Assembly (NCBI GenBank): GCA_047605765.1
Contig: JASGFB010000040.1
Span: forward strand, 1-36,249
Source: JBGVSA01 sp047605765
Lineage (GTDB): Bacteria > Pseudomonadota > Gammaproteobacteria > Burkholderiales > Rhodocyclaceae
DNA: 36,249 nt
Reading direction: 5' to 3'
Shown: piece by piece, positions 29,152 through 36,249 of the stretch
How the letters are laid out: every line of letters starts with the position of its first letter
How positions within the stretch are numbered: position 1 is the stretch's first letter
Notes under the pieces: generated by a model
Seen by the model: the letters and a program-made list of their open reading frames with translations, nothing else
Told to the model about the DNA's origin: nothing
Database searches by the model: none
Made by a program: the position numbers and the translations under genes

Positions 29152-29901
29152 ATGGCTGATACGGGAAACAGCGCGCAAGCTCGCTTGGCGGTGTTGATTG
29201 ACGCGGACAACGCATCGTCCGCCATCATCGAAGGGCTGATCGCAGAGATCGCCAATTACGGCGTAGCCAGCGTCAAGCGCATTTACGGCGACTGGACGAC
29301 GCCCAATCTATCGAGCTGGAAAACGGCGCTGCTCGACTATTCGATCGTGCCGATCCAGCAGTTCCGCTACACGGTCGGCAAGAACGCGACCGACAGCGCA
29401 ATGATCATCGATGCCATGGACTTGATGTACACGCAGCGTTTTGATGGATTCTGCCTGGTGTCGTCCGATTCGGACTTCACGCGGCTGGCTGCGCGCATCC
29501 GCGAAGAAGGCCTCATGGTTTACGGGTTTGGTGAGCGCAAGACACCCAAGCCATTCGTATCAGCCTGTCATAAATTCATCTATACCGACGTGCTGCGCGA
29601 GCCCGTCGAAGAACAAACTCCCGATATCCGTAAGACGCGGGCCAAGGAACTGTCGGGCGACGCCCGCCTGATCAACCTGATCCGCTCCGCCATCGAGGCG
29701 CGTGCCGACGAAGAAGGCTGGGCCCACCTGGGTGCCACCGGCAGCGCCATTGCACAGGCTTCGCCTGAATTCGATGCGCGCAATTACGGTTTTTCGCGCC
29801 TGTCCGACCTGATGCGCGCCATTTCACTGTTCGAGGTCGTCGAGCGTCCGCTCGGCAACGGCAAGACGATCTTCGTGCGGGACAAGCGCAAGAAGCGGTA
29901 A
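29152..29901 (+). CDS. NYN domain (LabA/PIN-like) and OST-HTH/LOTUS domain protein
   Basis: A 249-residue two-domain protein. The N-terminal NYN domain (about 12-145) keeps the acidic residues that bind metal in this PIN-like nuclease fold: Asp17 and Asp19 in AVLIDADNAS, Asp81 and Asp87 in TDSAMIIDAMDLMY, and Asp106/Asp108 in CLVSSDSDFTRLA. A LOTUS/OST-HTH domain (about 165-245, LINLIRSAIEARADEEGWAHLG to FVRDKRKKR) follows and likely binds RNA. Such proteins are predicted endoribonucleases and the bacterial ones are little studied. The ATG starts 1 nt after the ruvB stop (TGACATG), so translation is probably coupled. The catalytic set is complete, hence an active enzyme is likely. Confidence 0.88.
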   Translation: MADTGNSAQARLAVLIDADNASSAIIEGLIAEIANYGVASVKRIYGDWTTPNLSSWKTALLDYSIVPIQQFRYTVGKNATDSAMIIDAMDLMYTQRFDGFCLVSSDSDFTRLAARIREEGLMVYGFGERKTPKPFVSACHKFIYTDVLREPVEEQTPDIRKTRAKELSGDARLINLIRSAIEARADEEGWAHLGATGSAIAQASPEFDARNYGFSRLSDLMRAISLFEVVERPLGNGKTIFVRDKRKKR

Positions 29902-29911
29902 CCCGACTGTC

Positions 29912-31648
29912 ATGGGGTCGGTCGACGTGTTCCTGCGGAAGCTGACGCGCTGGGTACCCGGCTTGCCGGACCTGCTGCAGTATTCGCGCGCCGACGTGCG
30001 CGCCGACCTCATCGCCGGTATTTCGGTGGCCACCGTGGCCCTGCCGGTGAGTATCGCCTACGCGCAACTGGCGGGCTTTTCGCCGGTGGTCGGGTTGTAC
30101 AGCGCGATCCTGCCGATGATCGTCTACGCCTTGTTCGGCTCCTCGCGCCAACTCATCGTCGGGCCCGATGCCGCCACCTGCGCCATGATTTCGGCGGCCC
30201 TCATGCCGCTGGCGGCGCACGATCCCGCGCATTACCACGCGCTGGCCATTTCGCTCACCCTCATTACCGGTCTGCTGTGCATTCTGGCTGGGCGCCTGCG
30301 TCTGGGCTTCCTGGCCGACCTGTTGTCCAGCCCCATCCTGATCGGCCTGCTCAATGGCGTGGCGGTGACCATCATCGTCGGCCAGCTGGGCAAGATGGGC
30401 GGCTTTGCGCTGACGGGCAAGGACGTCATCGGCCAACTGATTTCATTCGGACGCCACCTGGGCAATCTGCACCTGCCCACGCTCGCGCTGTCGGCCGGCC
30501 TGTGTGTGGCCTTCGTGGCGCTGCGCCGCATCTGGCCGAAGGGGCCGGTGGCGCTGATCGTGGCGGTCATTGCCATCGGCGCCAACGTGGCGCTCGGGCT
30601 GGCCGCGCAGGGCGTTGCCACGGTGGGTGAAATCCCCTCCGCGCTGCCGCGCCTGCATTGGCCGGCATTGCCGCACGAAGACTGGGGCTCCATCCTGCCT
30701 TCCGCCGCATTGCTGGCCTTCGTCAGCTTCAGCAGCGGCATGCTCACCGCGCGCAGTTTCGCCGCGCGCAACGGCTACACGGTCGATGGCAATCGCGAAC
30801 TGGTGGCGCTGGGCATCGTGGATATCGCTGCGGCACTGTCACAAGGCTTCGCCGTCACCGGCGCGGATTCGCGTACGGCGGTCAATGACGCGGCCGGCGG
30901 ACGCACGCGGGTGGCGCAGATATTCGCGGCGCTGGCGATCCTGCTGGCGCTGCTGCTGCTGACCGGGCCGCTGGCCTGGCTGCCGACGGCGGCGCTTGGC
31001 GTGATCCTGGTGTTCAGTTCGGCCGGTCTCATGAACCTGGGTGCGTATCGTCGGTTGTGGGCATTCTCGCGGGCCGAATTCAGCATTGCGCTGGCGACCT
31101 TCGTCGGCGTCGTGCTGATCGGTGTGATGCCGGGCATCGTGTTCGCCATCACCCTGGCGGTGCTGAGTTTTCTGCACCGGGTGGCGCGGCCGGCCGACTA
31201 CGTGCTTGGCGTGGCGGGCGATGGCGAACTGCATGCCCTGCGGTTCCACCCAGACGCTCACGAACAGCCCGGCCTGCTGGCATACCGTTTCGAAGCGCCA
31301 CTGATCTTCTTCAATGCCCCGTATTTCCGCCAGCGCATCGAACAGCTCGTCGACGCCGCCTCCACGCAGGTGCGCTGGGTGCTGATCGACGGCTATCCGA
31401 TCAGCCACGTCGATCTGACCGGGGCGCAGATGGTCTCCGAGCTCAACAAAGAACTGGCGGCGCGCGGTATCACGCTGGCTTTCTGCGGCCGGCGCAACGA
31501 AATCCTGGCCTGGCTGGCGGCGCGTAACGTATCGCAACAAGATGTCCGCGTGCAGCTGTTTCCGAGCCGGCGCGCGGCCTTGCAGGCCTTTCACGAAGCC
31601 ACCGGCGGTGGTGTGAGCCTTTCCATGGGAGCAGATGCGGCGCGATAA
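29912..31648 (+). CDS. SulP family anion transporter with STAS domain
   Basis: A 578-residue member of the SulP (SLC26) family. About twelve to fourteen membrane segments span residues 25-420, with the family signature AYAQLAGFSPVVGLYSAILP (about 49-68) and the anion-site region FGSSRQLIVGPDAATCAM. A cytoplasmic STAS domain (about 445-560) contains VRWVLIDGYPISHVDLTGAQ. Members carry sulfate, bicarbonate or C4-dicarboxylates; the E. coli relative DauA moves succinate and aspartate. The substrate here cannot be read from sequence. It starts 10 nt after the NYN gene, and its stop overlaps the ilvA start as TAATG. Confidence 0.9.
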   Translation: MGSVDVFLRKLTRWVPGLPDLLQYSRADVRADLIAGISVATVALPVSIAYAQLAGFSPVVGLYSAILPMIVYALFGSSRQLIVGPDAATCAMISAALMPLAAHDPAHYHALAISLTLITGLLCILAGRLRLGFLADLLSSPILIGLLNGVAVTIIVGQLGKMGGFALTGKDVIGQLISFGRHLGNLHLPTLALSAGLCVAFVALRRIWPKGPVALIVAVIAIGANVALGLAAQGVATVGEIPSALPRLHWPALPHEDWGSILPSAALLAFVSFSSGMLTARSFAARNGYTVDGNRELVALGIVDIAAALSQGFAVTGADSRTAVNDAAGGRTRVAQIFAALAILLALLLLTGPLAWLPTAALGVILVFSSAGLMNLGAYRRLWAFSRAEFSIALATFVGVVLIGVMPGIVFAITLAVLSFLHRVARPADYVLGVAGDGELHALRFHPDAHEQPGLLAYRFEAPLIFFNAPYFRQRIEQLVDAASTQVRWVLIDGYPISHVDLTGAQMVSELNKELAARGITLAFCGRRNEILAWLAARNVSQQDVRVQLFPSRRAALQAFHEATGGGVSLSMGADAAR

Positions 31649-33201
31649 TGGACGTTTTTGCTGCAGGTATCGCGCCCATTATGTCCTCTGCCAGTCCCGA
31701 CTATCTCGAAAGAATCCTCAACGCTCAGGTGTACGACGTGGCCATTGAAACGCCGCTCGACCTGGCGATTAACCTTTCGCGACGCGTGGACAACCGAATT
31801 TATCTCAAGCGCGAGGACATGCAGCCGGTCTTCTCGTTCAAGGTGCGCGGCGCTTACAACAAGATGTCCAAGCTCTCGCCGGAGCAACTGGCGCGTGGCG
31901 TGGTCTGCGCGTCGGCCGGCAACCATGCCCAGGGCGTGGCGCTGTCGGCCCAGAAGATGGGCGTGCGTGCCGTCATCGTGATGCCCACCACCACGCCGCA
32001 GATCAAGGTCGATGCCGTGCGCTCGCGCGGCGGCGAGGTCGTGCTGGCCGGTGAATCGTTCGACGAGGCCTATACCCATGCCGTCCAGCTGGGTGAGCGC
32101 GAAGGCCTGACCTTCGTGCATCCCTACGACGATCCCGACGTCATTGCCGGCCAAGGCACCATCGGCATGGAAATCCTGCGCCAGCACGCAGGCCCCATCG
32201 ATGCCGTGTTCTGCGCCATCGGCGGTGGCGGCCTGATCTCCGGCGTGGCCGCCTACATCAAGCGTCTGCGCCCCAACACGCGGGTCATTGGTGTCGAGAC
32301 CGTCGACGCCGACGCCATGAAGCGCTCACTTGCCGCTGGCGAGCGCGTGCGTCTGCCCAACGTGGGCCTGTTTGCTGATGGCACTGCAGTCAAGTTCGTA
32401 GGCGAAGAGACCTTCCGCCTGTGCCAGCAATACGTCGATGAGGTGATCCTGGTCGACAACGACGCCATCTGCGCCGCCATCAAGGATGTGTTCGAAGACA
32501 CCCGTTCGATCCTCGAGCCTTCGGGTGCCCTGGCGTTGGCCGGCGCCAAGGCCTGGCTGGCGCGCGAGGGCGCGCACGGGCGTACCGTGGCGGTGGTGGC
32601 CAGCGGCGCCAATACCAACTTCGACCGCCTGCGTTTCGTGGCCGAACGCGCCGAAGTCGGCGAGCAGCGCGAAGCCGTGCTGGCGGTGACGATTCCCGAA
32701 CAGCCGGGCAGCTTCCGGGTGTTCTGCAGTTTGCTGGGCAACCGCAACGTCACCGAGTTCAACTACCGTTATTCCGATCCGCAGCGCGCTCACATCTTCG
32801 TGGGTGTGACGATCCAGGATCGCGCCGAGGTCGGCCGCCTGATCGACATCCTGCGTCAGCACGACTTGCTGGCGGTGGATCTGTCCGATGACGAACTGGC
32901 CAAGTCGCATCTGCGCTACATGGTCGGTGGCCGCGCGCCGCAGGTGGATAACGAGCAGATCTTCCGGTTCAGTTTCCCGGAGCGGCCGGGCGCGCTGATG
33001 AAGTTCCTCGAAAACCTGCACACCGACTGGAACATCAGCCTGTTCCACTACCGTAACCACGGGTCCGATTTCGGGCGCGTGCTGGTCGGCATGCAAGTGC
33101 CGCCGCAGGATCAGGCCGCCTTCCAGGGCTTCCTGGAACGCCTGGGTTACGAATGGGTGGAAGAAACCGTCAACCCGGCGTACCGCTTGTTCCTGGGCTG
33201 A
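31648..33201 (+). CDS. ilvA: Threonine ammonia-lyase, biosynthetic (IlvA)
   Basis: A 517-residue PLP enzyme that deaminates threonine to 2-oxobutanoate, the first committed step to isoleucine. The PLP lysine is Lys65 in FSFKVRGAYNK, the substrate loop is SAGNHAQG (89-96) and the phosphate-binding glycine loop is IGGGGLISG (191-199). Two C-terminal ACT-like regulatory domains (about 340-420 and 433-515, both opening with a PEQPGSF/PERPGAL-type strand) mark the isoleucine-inhibited biosynthetic type. The start at 31648 overlaps the SulP stop; an ATG at 31681 (MSSASPDYLERIL) fits the family N-terminus equally well, so the start is uncertain. No leader-peptide attenuator is seen. Confidence 0.95.
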   Translation: MDVFAAGIAPIMSSASPDYLERILNAQVYDVAIETPLDLAINLSRRVDNRIYLKREDMQPVFSFKVRGAYNKMSKLSPEQLARGVVCASAGNHAQGVALSAQKMGVRAVIVMPTTTPQIKVDAVRSRGGEVVLAGESFDEAYTHAVQLGEREGLTFVHPYDDPDVIAGQGTIGMEILRQHAGPIDAVFCAIGGGGLISGVAAYIKRLRPNTRVIGVETVDADAMKRSLAAGERVRLPNVGLFADGTAVKFVGEETFRLCQQYVDEVILVDNDAICAAIKDVFEDTRSILEPSGALALAGAKAWLAREGAHGRTVAVVASGANTNFDRLRFVAERAEVGEQREAVLAVTIPEQPGSFRVFCSLLGNRNVTEFNYRYSDPQRAHIFVGVTIQDRAEVGRLIDILRQHDLLAVDLSDDELAKSHLRYMVGGRAPQVDNEQIFRFSFPERPGALMKFLENLHTDWNISLFHYRNHGSDFGRVLVGMQVPPQDQAAFQGFLERLGYEWVEETVNPAYRLFLG

Positions 33202-33218
33202 TCGTCGCCGTTTCACTC

Positions 33219-33249
33219 CGCCCCGCGCAGGTCGAGCCTGCGCGGGGCG
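33219..33249. terminator. Bidirectional hairpin between ilvA and yheS
   Basis: A perfect 13-bp stem: CGCCCCGCGCAGG (33219-33231) and CCTGCGCGGGGCG (33237-33249), 5-nt loop, between two convergent genes. T content after the stem is low on both sides (TTGT on plus), so efficiency by intrinsic termination is uncertain despite the very stable stem. Confidence 0.7.
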
Positions 33250-33260
33250 TTGTACCTCTT

Positions 33261-35171
<1,911 letters not shown>

Positions 35172-35232
35172 GGGTACAGGGAATGGGACAATGCGCGAAT
35201 CGCGTATTGTAGCGGCCTGCCTGGACACGCTC

Positions 35233-35784
35233 ATGCCCAAGACACTGCTGACGTACTATGTCGCGACCAGCCTGGACGGTTTCATCGCCACGCCCGATGG
35301 CGGTGTCGATTGGCTGGCGCCCTTCGAAGGTGGTGGCGAAGACTACGGCTATGCGGCTTTTTACGGCGGTATCGACGCTGTCGTGATGGGCAGCGGCACC
35401 TACCGCGTCAGCCTTGGCTTCGGGCAGTGGCCGCATGCCGACCGACCGGTGTGGGTGATGTCCTCGCGTGAGCTGGATACGCCGGCCGCCGACGTGACCG
35501 TCACGCCCTTGTCGCCACCTGAGCTGATGGCCGAGCTGGCCGGCCAGGGCATGGCGCATGTGTGGCTGGTCGGTGGCGGGCTGGTGGCCGCCGATTTTCG
35601 CCAGCATGGCCTGATCGACGAGTACGTGGTGTCGATCATCCCGGTCCTGCTGGGCACCGGCATTCCGCTCGTCGGCCACAGTGGCGAGCAAGAACAACTG
35701 GAACTCGTCGAGAGTCGCACGTATCCGTCTGGTATTGTCCAGCTGCGCTACAGGCGTCTCGACCCTGATACTGATTTGTCATGA
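35233..35784 (+). CDS. Dihydrofolate reductase-like / RibD C-terminal domain protein
   Basis: A 183-residue protein of the RibD-C/DHFR fold. It opens LTYYVATSLDGFIATPDGGVDW, typical of YyaP/YwjB-type reductases, and carries MGSGTYRV, the VWVMSSREL strand and the NADPH-loop segment HVWLVGGGLVAADF, then LIDEYVVSIIPVLLGTGIPL. Likely an NADPH-dependent reductase of unknown substrate; a role in riboflavin or folate metabolism is possible but not shown. ATG at 35233 is preferred although an in-frame ATG at 35191 (MRESRIVAACLDTL) exists. It is divergent from yheS by 61 nt, and its stop overlaps the next ATG as ATGA. Confidence 0.86.
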   Translation: MPKTLLTYYVATSLDGFIATPDGGVDWLAPFEGGGEDYGYAAFYGGIDAVVMGSGTYRVSLGFGQWPHADRPVWVMSSRELDTPAADVTVTPLSPPELMAELAGQGMAHVWLVGGGLVAADFRQHGLIDEYVVSIIPVLLGTGIPLVGHSGEQEQLELVESRTYPSGIVQLRYRRLDPDTDLS

Positions 35785-36249
35785 AACGTACCTTGATTGC
35801 CGGCCTGACCCTGATCGCCTTGCCCGTGCTGGCGCAGACTTCCGCGCCGCTGGCGGGCAGCGACCCGTGGCAGGCCCAGCGCGCACGCGCCGAAAGCCTG
35901 CGGCAAGAGGCCGAAGCCCTCCGCCGTAACGCCCAGTCCCAGCGCGACATCGACGATACCGCCTGCTATGACAAGTTCCTGGTGAATCGCTGCCTGGATC
36001 AGTCGCGCGATCTGTATCTGGAAAAGATCAACGGTGCCCGCGCGCAGGAAGTCGAAGCGGCCAATCTCGAGCGCGAAGCCAAATCGCATGAGCTGGCCGT
36101 CAAGGACGCCGAGCGCGCTGCCAACCCTGTGCCGCCGGCCGGGCGTTCGCTGGCGCCCGATAGCTCGGCGCCGCACCCCAGCCCGCAGCCGACGGCGCGC
36201 CCCATGCCGGGCAAGTCGGTTGGCCCGCGCGCGCCGGTGCCGACTGCAG
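35781..36249 (+). CDS. Secreted coiled-coil protein of unknown function (3' end outside window)
   Basis: The first 156 codons are present and the frame runs off the end. It has a signal peptide, MKRTLIAGLTLIALPVLA, cleaved before QT. Residues 30-115 are strongly charged and show the heptad pattern of a coiled coil (RARAESLRQEAEALRRNAQS, then EVEAANLEREAKSHELAVKD), interrupted by two cysteines in TACYDKFLVNRCLDQ that could form a disulfide. From about 118 it becomes proline- and serine-rich (PVPPAGRSLAPDSSAPHPSP), a flexible tail. I do not recognise a family with a known function. Its ATG overlaps the stop of the reductase gene, so the two are translated together. Confidence 0.8.
   Translation, partial: MKRTLIAGLTLIALPVLAQTSAPLAGSDPWQAQRARAESLRQEAEALRRNAQSQRDIDDTACYDKFLVNRCLDQSRDLYLEKINGARAQEVEAANLEREAKSHELAVKDAERAANPVPPAGRSLAPDSSAPHPSPQPTARPMPGKSVGPRAPVPTA

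Overview
The window reads as a contiguous piece of chromosome from a high-GC Gram-negative bacterium, most likely a betaproteobacterium of the order Burkholderiales (an Alcaligenaceae-like genus is my best guess; the species cannot be told from the sequence alone). The pointers are the NtrC/sigma-54-type porin-glnK-amtB operon, the FMN riboswitch ahead of a stand-alone ribB, a UbiK/YqiC protein, long-form Pta, a YheS-type ABC-F protein and periplasmic DsbA. I see no insertion sequence, prophage, CRISPR array, tRNA or rRNA. It is mostly core metabolism and transport, densely packed, with about 33 protein genes.

Layout. 1-3465 (minus): branched-chain amino acid ABC importer, livK then livH-livM-livG, with two terminator-like hairpins between livK and livH. 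3720-5931: a nitric-oxide-responsive locus. An NsrR-type Rrf2 repressor (minus) diverges from a three-gene operon (plus) encoding a MIP18/DUF59 Fe-S assembly protein, a DUF2249 protein and an NnrS-like membrane protein. The 76-bp gap holds two 11-1-11 NsrR-type operators and a good sigma-70 promoter. 5944-8721 (minus): ubiK, a DUF1835 gene and comM/yifB. 8814-11632 (plus): an NtrC site and a sigma-54 promoter drive a TorF-family porin, glnK and amtB, closed by a strong terminator. 11653-12693 (plus): FMN riboswitch and ribB.

12700-16903 (minus): the glycerol-3-phosphate importer ugpB-A-E-C. 17142-18535: a DUF2238 membrane protein and an AraC-family regulator, convergent and sharing their stop codons. 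18707-19930 (plus): an Fsr-like MFS exporter, divergent from the AraC gene. 20034-21239 (minus): pncB. 21564-23606 (plus): pta, preceded by a 324-bp control region with dyad symmetry. 23784-29901 (plus): carbonic anhydrase, SPOR-domain protein, dsbA, an SDR enzyme, ruvA, a YecA-like SEC-C protein, ruvB and a NYN-LOTUS nuclease-like protein. 29912-33201 (plus): a SulP transporter with STAS domain, overlapping ilvA. 33261-35171 (minus): yheS. 35233-36249 (plus): a RibD-C/DHFR-like reductase and a secreted coiled-coil protein cut by the window end.

The best candidate for a little-described system is the nsrR locus. A NO-sensing Fe-S repressor appears to control itself and a small operon that joins Fe-S cluster maintenance (DUF59), a DUF2249 protein and an NnrS-like haem/copper-type membrane protein, which would make a compact NO-damage response. 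Also worth attention are the SEC-C gene lodged between ruvA and ruvB with a NYN-LOTUS gene behind them, and the hairpin that holds the ribB Shine-Dalgarno in its loop downstream of the FMN aptamer.
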